Below are positions 7,045-12,655 of a DNA stretch of 12,655 bases, piece by piece. The stretch's first letter is position 1; each line of letters opens with the position of its first letter. Both the position numbers and the translations under genes were made by a program. Origin of the DNA: Candidatus Omnitrophota bacterium (GTDB lineage: Bacteria; Omnitrophota; Gorgyraeia; Gygaellales; Profunditerraquicolaceae); NCBI GenBank assembly GCA_028687205.1, contig JAQUAP010000041.1, forward strand, positions 1 to 12,655. Reading direction: 5' to 3'. The notes under the pieces are model-generated. The model was not told the origin of the DNA, did no database searches, and saw only the letters and a list, made by a program, of their open reading frames with translations.

Positions 7045-7117
7045 TGGAGCTGAGGAGGATCGAACTCCTGGCCTCCTCGTTGCGAACGAGGCGCTCTCCC
7101 AACTGAGCTACAGCCCC
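7045..7117 (-). tRNA. tRNA-Ala (anticodon CGC)
   Basis: A 73-nt tRNA folds completely. The acceptor stem GGGGCTG/CAGCTCC includes the G3:U70 pair that marks alanine tRNAs. The D arm is GCTC/GAGC with GG in the loop, the anticodon arm CCTCG/CGAGG with loop TTCGCAA, the variable loop 5 nt, and the T arm AGGAG/CTCCT with loop TTCGATC. The anticodon CGC (plus-strand 7080-7082) reads GCG. Discriminator base is A; the 3' CCA is not encoded. A promoter lies just upstream, and a protein gene starts 7 nt downstream. Confidence 0.97.
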
Positions 7118-7127
7118 ATAGAGGATA

Positions 7128-7156
7128 AATTTAACATACTTTACTATTTTGCGCAA
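7128..7156 (-). promoter_or_regulatory. Putative extended -10 promoter for tRNA-Ala and the downstream operon
   Basis: On the minus strand TTGCGC (7156-7151) and TAAATT (7133-7128) are separated by 17 nt. A TGT (7136-7134) directly before the -10 box gives an extended -10 element. The match is partial (three and four of six bases), but the -10 box ends 10 nt before the mature tRNA 5' end, as expected for a tRNA promoter. Confidence 0.5.
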
Positions 7157-7157
7157 T

Positions 7158-7177
7158 AAAAAATAGCAGTTCTATCT
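7158..7177 (-). terminator. Weak hairpin with T-run ending the pilin operon
   Basis: Minus-strand AGATAG (7177-7172), loop AACTG, then CTATTT (7166-7161) form a 6-bp stem with one G-U pair; the arm continues into a run of six T (7163-7158). It lies just after the stop codon of the last minor pilin gene and directly before the tRNA promoter. The stem is short and AT-rich, so termination may be inefficient. Confidence 0.35.
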
Positions 7178-7182
7178 AATTA

Positions 7183-7773
7183 CTAATTAGTTGAAAGAGA
7201 AGGCAGGGTGAGAGTGGTAGACATGTTGACGCTGGGGTTAGTCGAAGTACCGCAGGTCTTCGAAGGATCCCAACAGCCAGTAATACTAACATTCATATAG
7301 TTACCTTTGGTGAAATCTTTAGCGGCGGAAAACGCCGTTATATCCTTAGCCAATACATCCTCGCTGCCGGAACATACGGCGCAGGCTGCGTTAGGGCATT
7401 GATTACAATAAATAAGAGTATTATTGCTAAGATTATAGCTAATCCAATAATCCTCTCCCCCCGTATCCCTTAAACCATTGCCATTGGTATCCGTAAAAAA
7501 AGATAAAGTGGTAGTGTTGGTGGAATCAGGGCTGATATATACGGTAGTATTCGCTCCGTAAGATGTCTCATTACCTGTTGCATTAGAGGCATTTTTAGTT
7601 ATGTGTTCAAGGCAGCGCGAGACATCATTCTGTACCTTAGCCCGCTGGTCTGAAGAAATAATATGGTGACGGCTGAAGATATCGATATCATTGATAGCTA
7701 AAATTACCACCGCCAGCAATATTATGGCGATTAATAGTTCAATAAAAGTAACGGATTTCAGGCGGGAAGGCAT
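7183..7773 (-). CDS. GspJ/PilW-like minor pilin, cysteine-rich
   Basis: A 196-residue prepilin-type protein, the largest of the cluster. The N-terminus SVTFIELLIAIILL keeps Glu at +5 but has Ser at -1 (S7|V8 if cut normally), an unusual processing site. After the membrane helix (to about residue 27) the globular domain holds D95-T-N97-G-N99-G-L-R-D103, similar to a calcium-binding loop. It also has a CX2CX4CX2C cluster (C123, C126, C131, C134) and a further pair C167/C174. Nine N-X-S/T sequons occur. Size and last position after the GspI-like gene suit GspJ/PilW, which sits near the filament tip in known systems. The start ATG overlaps the upstream stop as TAATG. No GspK-like gene follows; the unit ends here. 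The assignment to J/W is inference. Confidence 0.8.
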   Translation of the reverse strand: MPSRLKSVTFIELLIAIILLAVVILAINDIDIFSRHHIISSDQRAKVQNDVSRCLEHITKNASNATGNETSYGANTTVYISPDSTNTTTLSFFTDTNGNGLRDTGGEDYWISYNLSNNTLIYCNQCPNAACAVCSGSEDVLAKDITAFSAAKDFTKGNYMNVSITGCWDPSKTCGTSTNPSVNMSTTLTLPSLSTN

Positions 7774-8123
7774 TATTCAGACCAATTGACTGTAGTTTTT
7801 ACTCTCTTAACAGTAGTGTTATTAGAAACATTGGTGATGGTATAGGTTGCGGTATAACCGCCGCTGGTCGCGTTAGCTAACAAGTCAGTGCCAAAACAAC
7901 TGGTATTCCAGGTATCTTGCCTCACAGAATATTGTAAAGGGTCGAGAAACTGCTTGCCTATCTCTCCTGCGCTCATGCGGTAACGGCTATGCTGGATAAA
8001 TTGCCTGCCGGCGATAAAAACATTGACCAGGCCGGTGATAACTAAGGCAAGTATCACCATTGAAATAATGATTTCGAGCAAAGTAAGCGCTTTTTTATTC
8101 AAGGTATCTTGTTTTAGATGCAA
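7773..8123 (-). CDS. GspI/PilV-like minor pilin
   Basis: A 116-residue prepilin-type protein with a 12-residue leader and site KA|LTLLEIIISMVIL (A12|L13, Glu at +5); Leu at +1 and Ala at -1 are non-canonical. The LLE-[IV]-x-[IV]-[SA]-[ML]-[VA] pattern resembles GspI/PilV proteins more than major pilins. The globular part is short and ends VNWSE. The start is TTG at 8123, inside the upstream gene (10-nt overlap), with AGGTG 4 nt before it. A second in-frame TTG at 8102 would give a 5-residue leader (MNKKA), so the exact start is uncertain. The end overlaps the next gene by one base (TAATG), indicating coupled translation. Confidence 0.8.
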   Translation of the reverse strand: MHLKQDTLNKKALTLLEIIISMVILALVITGLVNVFIAGRQFIQHSRYRMSAGEIGKQFLDPLQYSVRQDTWNTSCFGTDLLANATSGGYTATYTITNVSNNTTVKRVKTTVNWSE

Positions 8124-8539
8124 CCTTCACCTGGAGAAGGCTCTGCGGTATCAAAAACTGTATTGTTTAAAGTATAGGTGCAGTTGCCGCTTTTAGCCGC
8201 AGCGGTAATAGTGGCGTTCTTGCTCCCTTCGTCGCCGGCAGTCGTAACATTATAAGACCAGTTCTGCGTATTTAACAGAAGGTTAAGCACAGAGTTACAT
8301 CCTACTGTGCCGTTAGAACAAGTCGCAGCGCTGGTACAGTTACAATCATGATAATCGCCGGTCTCCATACGGTAGATCCTCTCTGCTGCGGCAATCAGCT
8401 TAACGCTGGAAATGGCCTCTCTTTGTCTAGAGCGGAGTTTTGATTTATTATAGTTGGGGACGGCTATTAAGGCAAGCGTGATAATAATGGCGACGACCAA
8501 AAGAAGCTCTACTAAAGTAAACCCGTCATTTTTTCTCAT
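8114..8539 (-). CDS. Prepilin-type protein, third of the cluster (GspH- or PilE/PilA-like)
   Basis: A 141-residue pilin-like protein with a canonical site DG|FTLVELLLVVAI (G6|F7, Glu at +5) and Pro at +22. Two cysteine-rich spots are present: C66, C68, C74, C81 in the middle, and a C-terminal pair C120/C140 spaced like the disulfide loop of type IV pilins. Seven N-X-S/T sequons occur. Its position after two G-like genes and before the I- and J-like genes matches GspH, although the domain does not look clearly GspH-like. The ATG comes 1 nt after the upstream stop (TAA-G-ATG) without a good Shine-Dalgarno, so it probably depends on coupled translation. Confidence 0.82.
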   Translation of the reverse strand: MRKNDGFTLVELLLVVAIIITLALIAVPNYNKSKLRSRQREAISSVKLIAAAERIYRMETGDYHDCNCTSAATCSNGTVGCNSVLNLLLNTQNWSYNVTTAGDEGSKNATITAAAKSGNCTYTLNNTVFDTAEPSPGEGCI

Positions 8540-8540
8540 C

Positions 8541-8942
8541 TTAAGGGCATGATGGCGCTTCCCCAGCGCTCTTGTTCCCGCCGCTAATACACATATAATA
8601 ATCTACCGTCCCGGCACCAGCTTTAGCCACAGCCTGCACATATTCGCTGCTTGCCGCGTTATCCAATGCTGTTGAAAAATCAAAATTGTTGCTTGACGGC
8701 GCAGAATCGTATCTATCCAGGTCTGACCAGGTAGTGGTATAGGCGTCATTTTCCGCATAATAGCCGCTCTCTGCGGCCACAAGATCGGATAAGACTGAAT
8801 ATGCTTCTGCGGAGCGCGCCTTTTCTATAGCGGCATAATACCTGACCAGGGCGACTGATGCTAAGATAAGCACAATCGCCACTACTATAATTAATTCTAT
8901 TAAGGTAAAAGCAGAGGGGTTCTTTTGCATCCCTTTAATCAA
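8541..8942 (-). CDS. Prepilin-type protein, second of the cluster (paralogue of the first)
   Basis: A 133-residue pilin-like protein with site SA|FTLIELIIVVAIV (Ala at -1, Glu at +5). Val stands at +22 where pilins usually have Pro. The region after the membrane helix (RYYAAIEKARSAEAYS, then GYYAENDAY) closely matches the preceding gene, so the two look like a tandem duplication. A C-terminal cysteine pair (C118/C132, 13 residues apart) suggests a pilin disulfide loop. The start is uncertain. TTG at 8942 has AAGGA 11 nt upstream; ATG at 8930 gives a 7-residue leader, as in neighbouring pilins, but AAAGGG touches it with no spacer. The gene starts 14 nt after the upstream stop (from the TTG). 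Confidence 0.83.
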   Translation of the reverse strand: MIKGMQKNPSAFTLIELIIVVAIVLILASVALVRYYAAIEKARSAEAYSVLSDLVAAESGYYAENDAYTTTWSDLDRYDSAPSSNNFDFSTALDNAASSEYVQAVAKAGAGTVDYYMCISGGNKSAGEAPSCP

Positions 8943-8956
8943 TTAACTTAGTTTCC

Positions 8957-9346
8957 TTAAGGAGAGCAGCCTGTGCCGTCAGCCGCAACATCGCCGGTTG
9001 ATACCGTCATATTATAGGTGCAGGCCCCTGGCCCGGGCGCGGAAGTAATGGTAGCAGCGCTATAAGTATAAGTAAAACTACGCGAACCTGGCTCAGATAC
9101 CATCATAACGGCATCACCATCAATAGTTACCGTGATCGGAAAGCCGCTGGGATAAAGCGCGTTAGCCGCATAATAACCCAGCATCGCCTCTCTTATCGAG
9201 CGCATCGTAGAGTAGGATTCGGCCCTCCTTGCCTTTTCAATGTTGGCAAAATAGCGCGGGATAGCCGTGAGCGCCAGGATGCCGACGATGACGACGACGA
9301 TAATGAGTTCGATTAAGGTAAAAGCCCTTCTTGTTCTCTTGCTCAT
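8957..9346 (-). CDS. Prepilin-type protein, first of the cluster (GspG/PilA-like)
   Basis: A 129-residue pilin-like protein with a basic 8-residue leader (MSKRTRRA) and site A|FTLIELIIVVVIV (Ala at -1, Glu at +5). Pro is at +22 (P30), followed by RYFANIEKARRAESYS. A C-terminal pair C109/C127 (17 residues between) resembles the disulfide loop of type IV pilins; GspG pseudopilins usually have a calcium loop there instead. The gene follows the GspF/PilC gene after a 67-nt gap, the largest in this operon, which holds a possible promoter. A strong G7 Shine-Dalgarno (9352-9358) lies 5 nt before the ATG. It may be the major subunit of this cluster. Confidence 0.86.
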   Translation of the reverse strand: MSKRTRRAFTLIELIIVVVIVGILALTAIPRYFANIEKARRAESYSTMRSIREAMLGYYAANALYPSGFPITVTIDGDAVMMVSEPGSRSFTYTYSAATITSAPGPGACTYNMTVSTGDVAADGTGCSP

Positions 9347-9376
9347 CTCTACCCCCCCTTTTTTTCTGGATTTTAT

Positions 9377-9407
9377 TTTATACTACTACACTTTTTTAAA
9401 AAAACAA
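9377..9407 (-). promoter_or_regulatory. Possible internal promoter before the pilin cluster
   Basis: In the 67-nt gap after the GspF/PilC gene, minus-strand TATAAA (9382-9377) lies 19 nt after TTGTTT (9407-9402). The -10 box is good, the -35 partial and the spacing long. The AT-rich gap and the strong downstream Shine-Dalgarno fit separate boosting of the pilin genes, but the evidence is thin. Confidence 0.3.
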
Positions 9408-9413
9408 GCTTTA

Positions 9414-10658
9414 TTATTTGTTCCCTATCTGAGAAATTTCAAATATAGGCAGGAACATACCGATAACCATTATACCGATAACTGCCCCGATAAAGACGAG
9501 CATAATAGGCTCAAACATGGAAACAAAACGGGCCAGGAAGGTTTCCAGGTATTCCTGGTAAAATGTATCAAGCCGCTTAAACATATTGGATAATTCGCCG
9601 ATCTCTTCGCCTATATTAATCATCTGCACAGCCATCGGGTCAAAAAAGTTACTTTTCTCTAAAGCCTGGCCCAAGGGCTTACCTACGCGCACGTCATCCT
9701 TAATGTTGCGTATAATATCTCCCAGGACAAGGTTGTCTACGCTGCGCTCAGAGATCTCTAAGGAATATAGTATCGGTACGCCGCTTTCTACCAGGGTAGA
9801 CATTTCAGAAGTGAAACGCTCAATGACTAAAGTACGGAAGAATTCTCCAAAAAGAGGCAGTTTTAAAAGCAACCCTTCAAACCTTTTCTTGCCTTCTTTG
9901 GTTGAAATATACTTACGCAAAAACCAGAAGCCCACGCCTAAGGCGGCAATAATAATTAAGAAATACCCCCGGATAAATTTGCTTACCTCTACTAATATGA
10001 CCGTCAGAAAAGGGAGCTTAATGTTAAAACCGCTGAAGATATTGGCAAAGGTGGGGATTATTTTAATCGTCATAAATAAGAGCGCGCTTATACCCGCCAC
10101 AAAGAGTATCGCCGGATAAATCAGGGCCGATATAATCTTCTTTCTAAAGGCCCCGTATCTTTCAAGGTAGGCTGCCAGGCGCGACAAAACAACGGCCAGG
10201 TTGCCGCTTGCCTCGCCGCTTTCTACCAGATGAATCCAGAATTCCGAAAAGATATCGGAATGCTTGGCCATCGCTTCATGAAAGCTCAGGCCTGCTTCCA
10301 TATTCTTCTCTAAATCCTTAATCACCCGGTGCAGGCGCTTACTGGAAACCTGGTTAGAGATGATATCCAGGCTCTTTAAAATAGTCACGCCTGCGCCAAG
10401 CAGCGTGGCTAACTGGCGGCAGAAAAGGGTTAAATCCTGTCCGGTAATCCGGTTATGCTTAGGGATAAATTTACCCCTATATGTTGCCTGTGCGCCGGAA
10501 GGAAGAGGCGTATCTTTGCTCTCTTCACTGGTAATACTCACCACCAAAAGATCCTTAGACTGCAGCCGGCTGATTACCTCATCCTGGCTTACGCCTTCCT
10601 CAACCCCGTCAACTTTTGTCCCGGCCTTATTTCTGGCAACATAAAAATATTTAGGCAT
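9414..10658 (-). CDS. GspF/PilC inner-membrane platform protein
   Basis: A 414-residue polytopic protein of the T2SSF family, which forms the inner-membrane platform that the ATPase acts on during pilus or pseudopilus assembly. The N-terminal part (about 1-65) begins MPKYFYVARNKAG, typical of the family. Two homologous T2SSF domains follow, about 77-200 (FCRQLATLLGAGVTILKSL) and 280-403 (FTSEMSTLVESGVPILYSL). Membrane segments are near 174-198, 231-247 and 384-404. The length is normal. The ATG overlaps the stop of the ATPase gene by one base (TAATG), so the two are probably coupled. The gene ends in tandem stop codons. Sequence alone does not decide between a type IV pilus and type II secretion role. 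Confidence 0.94.
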   Translation of the reverse strand: MPKYFYVARNKAGTKVDGVEEGVSQDEVISRLQSKDLLVVSITSEESKDTPLPSGAQATYRGKFIPKHNRITGQDLTLFCRQLATLLGAGVTILKSLDIISNQVSSKRLHRVIKDLEKNMEAGLSFHEAMAKHSDIFSEFWIHLVESGEASGNLAVVLSRLAAYLERYGAFRKKIISALIYPAILFVAGISALLFMTIKIIPTFANIFSGFNIKLPFLTVILVEVSKFIRGYFLIIIAALGVGFWFLRKYISTKEGKKRFEGLLLKLPLFGEFFRTLVIERFTSEMSTLVESGVPILYSLEISERSVDNLVLGDIIRNIKDDVRVGKPLGQALEKSNFFDPMAVQMINIGEEIGELSNMFKRLDTFYQEYLETFLARFVSMFEPIMLVFIGAVIGIMVIGMFLPIFEISQIGNK

Positions 10659-12391
10659 TATTCCGCTCCCAGGGTAACTAAAAGCGCGTCCTCCAGAGAA
10701 GTCGAGCCTTCCTCAACTTTCTTTAACGCGGATTCATACAGAGTTTGCATGCCATTAGCCTTAGCCGCTTCCCTTATCTGCTGGAGCGGCACCTTCTGGC
10801 TGATCAAACTTTTTATCTCTTCGTTGATAACCATAATTTCGGAAATACACATCCTCCCCTTATGACCGGTATTATTGCAGGCTGCGCAGCCTTTAGCCCG
10901 GTAAATTAATTCCGCTTTTAATTTTATGTTCTTGAGCTCTGCCGCGCTGGGTTCATACGCTTCTTTACAATCCGGGCATAATTTCCTTACCAGGCGCTGG
11001 GCGATTACCGATATTAAAGAAGAGGCAATCATGTAGGGCTCAACGCCGATATCCATAAGCCGGCTTATCGCCGTAGGCGCGTCATTGGTATGTAAGGTGC
11101 TTAAAACTAAATGGCCGGTAAGGGCAGAACGTATGCATATCTGGGAGGTCTCCAGGTCGCGTACCTCGCCGACAAGCATTATATCCGGGTCCTGCCTTAA
11201 GAAGCTGCGTAAAGCCGCGGCAAAAGTCAGGCCTATCTCGGGCTTGACCTGTACCTGATTAATCCCCTCCAGCTTATATTCTACGGGGTCTTCGATAGTA
11301 ACAATATTCTTGGTCGGGCTTTTTATTTCATTTAAGATGGCGTATAAGGTAGTAGTCTTACCGCTGCCTGTTGGCCCGGTGAGGAACATCAAGCCATAAG
11401 GCGTAATGATACTTTTACGCATAAGCTCAAGCTGCTTGAGGTCAAAACCTAATTGATTAAGGTCAAGGACTACCTGGCTGCGGTCAAGTAAGCGCATAGC
11501 CACTTTCTCGCCATATATCGTAGGTATGGTAGAAACGCGGATGTCTATGGGTTTTTCTCCGATCCTCACTAAGAACGCGCCATCCTGAGGCAGGCGTTTC
11601 TCGGCAATGTCCAGTTTGGATAAAATCTTAATACGCGAAATAATCGGCAGGTGTAAGTGCCTTGCCGGAGGAGGTATCTCATATAATTTACCGTCAATGC
11701 GGTACCTTAAAGATATCTTATCCTTAAACGGTTCAATATGGATATCTGAGGCGCGCTCATCGATAGCCTGCCGGATAATCAGGTCAACTAATTTTACTAC
11801 CGGGGCTTCTTCTGCCCGGGCAACTAATTTATCTAAACTTAACTCCTGGTCGGCAGCCCCTTCTACGGCTGCGGATTCGGAAGCGAATTCAGCAACCGGG
11901 ACATCATAGCTGGCCTCTACCGCCTGTTTCAACATCGCGGATTTACCGTAAAAACCATCAATTGCCTTAACGATATCGGATTTAGTGGCAATCACCGGGT
12001 TAATCTCGCAATTAGTCAATCTCCCTAAATTATCAATAAGGATTAAATCCAGGGGGTCAGACATAGCTACGGTCAGTGAGCGTAAAGTACGCGATAAGGG
12101 AAGGACGGAATTCTTCATGGCAAAATCGTGCGGGATAAGCCGCTCAAGGCCCTGGTCCATTGCCGGCTTAAGCATGCCTGTAACAAAGGAGAAATACGGG
12201 ACATTGAGCTGCTTGCCTAAAACCGCCACCATCTGGTCTTCCTTGACCATGCCTAATTTAATCAGGGTCTCTCCCAGCCTTCCTCCCTCCTGGCGCTGGG
12301 TGCTAACTGCTTGTTCTAATTGGGCCTCGGTAATCAAGCCTTCTTTAACCAGCAGTTCGCCTAATTTTAAATATTTGTCTTTATTCAGCAT
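10658..12391 (-). CDS. GspE/PilB assembly ATPase
   Basis: A 577-residue secretion-superfamily ATPase that powers pilus or pseudopilus assembly at the inner membrane. An N-terminal MshEN/T2SSE-N region (about 1-150; LGELLVKEGLIT at 10-21, GRLGETLIKLG at 37-47) precedes the ATPase core. The core shows Walker A GPTGSGKT (339-346), an Asp box TIEDPVEY (365-372), Walker B DPDIMLVGEVRD (401-412) and a His box TGHLVLSTLHTNDA (425-438). The C-terminal part has a four-cysteine zinc motif CPDC (472-475) and CAAC (502-505), known from GspE and some PilB proteins. Length and motifs are intact. The ATG follows the secretin stop by 13 nt with no clear Shine-Dalgarno. No PilT-like retraction ATPase is in the window. 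Confidence 0.95.
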   Translation of the reverse strand: MLNKDKYLKLGELLVKEGLITEAQLEQAVSTQRQEGGRLGETLIKLGMVKEDQMVAVLGKQLNVPYFSFVTGMLKPAMDQGLERLIPHDFAMKNSVLPLSRTLRSLTVAMSDPLDLILIDNLGRLTNCEINPVIATKSDIVKAIDGFYGKSAMLKQAVEASYDVPVAEFASESAAVEGAADQELSLDKLVARAEEAPVVKLVDLIIRQAIDERASDIHIEPFKDKISLRYRIDGKLYEIPPPARHLHLPIISRIKILSKLDIAEKRLPQDGAFLVRIGEKPIDIRVSTIPTIYGEKVAMRLLDRSQVVLDLNQLGFDLKQLELMRKSIITPYGLMFLTGPTGSGKTTTLYAILNEIKSPTKNIVTIEDPVEYKLEGINQVQVKPEIGLTFAAALRSFLRQDPDIMLVGEVRDLETSQICIRSALTGHLVLSTLHTNDAPTAISRLMDIGVEPYMIASSLISVIAQRLVRKLCPDCKEAYEPSAAELKNIKLKAELIYRAKGCAACNNTGHKGRMCISEIMVINEEIKSLISQKVPLQQIREAAKANGMQTLYESALKKVEEGSTSLEDALLVTLGAE

Positions 12392-12404
12392 GGATAAAAA
12401 ATAA

Positions 12405-12655
12405 TTAGCGCTTTACCTCAAAATTATTCAAGTAGGCGCTGATACTCTGTTGCCGCGTAAGGGCAAGGGCCTGCGTCTGCTCTCTTAACGGAAGCGTTGC
12501 TTTTTTAACCGGAACTGCGCCGGATTTTGTGTGTTTCATGATATGCGGGGTAATAAAAACCAGCAGTTCGCGCTCAGTGCCGGGGCTTACATTTTTGTGC
12601 CTGAATAATGCGCCCAATAAAGGGACATCGCCCAGGATAGGAAGCTTGGTTATGG
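12405..12655 (-). CDS. Secretin (GspD/PilQ family), C-terminal fragment (5' part beyond window)
   Basis: Only the last 82 residues are in the window; the reading frame is open to the right edge, so the beginning lies outside. The fragment starts ITKLPILGDVPLLGALF, the conserved end of the secretin barrel domain, followed by the final strand ERELLVFITPHI. A tail of about 45 residues follows the barrel, where many secretins carry a pilotin-binding S-domain. Secretins form the outer-membrane channel of type II secretion and type IV pili, so the host is very likely a diderm. The gene leads the operon into gspE/pilB and gspF/pilC, as in the gspDEF order. GspD and PilQ cannot be told apart from this piece. 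Confidence 0.92.
   Translation of the reverse strand, partial: ITKLPILGDVPLLGALFRHKNVSPGTERELLVFITPHIMKHTKSGAVPVKKATLPLREQTQALALTRQQSISAYLNNFEVKR

Noticed and set aside
7045..7117. tRNA-Ala as an integration site of a mobile element
   Set aside because: No integrase, no repeated tRNA 3' end and no change in gene style were seen on either side within the window.
7158..7177. Strong intrinsic terminator after the last minor pilin
   Set aside because: The stem is only 6 bp with a G-U pair, so it is listed as a weak candidate and not as a firm operon end.
1682..12404. Many plus-strand open frames of 60-180 codons
   Set aside because: All lie antisense to strong minus-strand genes, show no domains, and are low-complexity or Ser/Arg/Pro-rich shadow translations.

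Overview
All genes in this window lie on the minus strand, so transcription runs from high to low coordinates. No insertion sequence, CRISPR array, prophage gene or noncoding stretch longer than about 110 bases was seen. The many prepilin-like genes, a type II secretion/type IV pilus assembly cluster with a secretin, and a TMTC-like glycosyltransferase fused to TPR repeats point to an uncultured diderm bacterium. I would guess Omnitrophota or a nearby PVC-type lineage; this is inference from gene style and no taxonomic marker settles it.

Right part (about 12655 to 7183): a filament or secretion operon. In order it holds the 3' end of a secretin gene, a GspE/PilB ATPase, a GspF/PilC platform protein and five prepilin-type genes. 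The last two resemble GspI/PilV and GspJ/PilW minor pilins. The order secretin-E-F-pilins-I-J matches type II secretion, but three of the pilins carry C-terminal cysteine pairs as in type IV pilins. A weak hairpin with a T-run (7158-7177) probably ends the unit.

Middle (about 7156 to 1883): an extended -10 type promoter is followed by tRNA-Ala(CGC). Only 7 nt after the tRNA comes a tightly packed set of five genes that overlap or abut. They are an AmmeMemoRadiSam radical SAM enzyme, a fused Memo-AMMECR1 protein, a CcdA/DsbD-like membrane thiol-redox protein, RsmE (16S rRNA methyltransferase) and MtaB (tRNA methylthiotransferase). The most unusual point is that both AmmeMemoRadiSam proteins begin with a hydrophobic export or anchor segment. 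No ATG, GTG or TTG lies downstream of it that would still leave a complete domain. The fused gene also holds a good internal Shine-Dalgarno and ATG in front of its AMMECR1 half.

Left part (1914 to 1): a near-consensus sigma-70 promoter inside the last codons of mtaB drives a single pilin gene that ends in a strong intrinsic terminator. Right after the terminator lies a large gene that runs off the left edge. It encodes a TMTC-type GT-C membrane glycosyltransferase with C-terminal TPR repeats. Its place beside pilin genes makes envelope or pilin glycosylation a reasonable guess.
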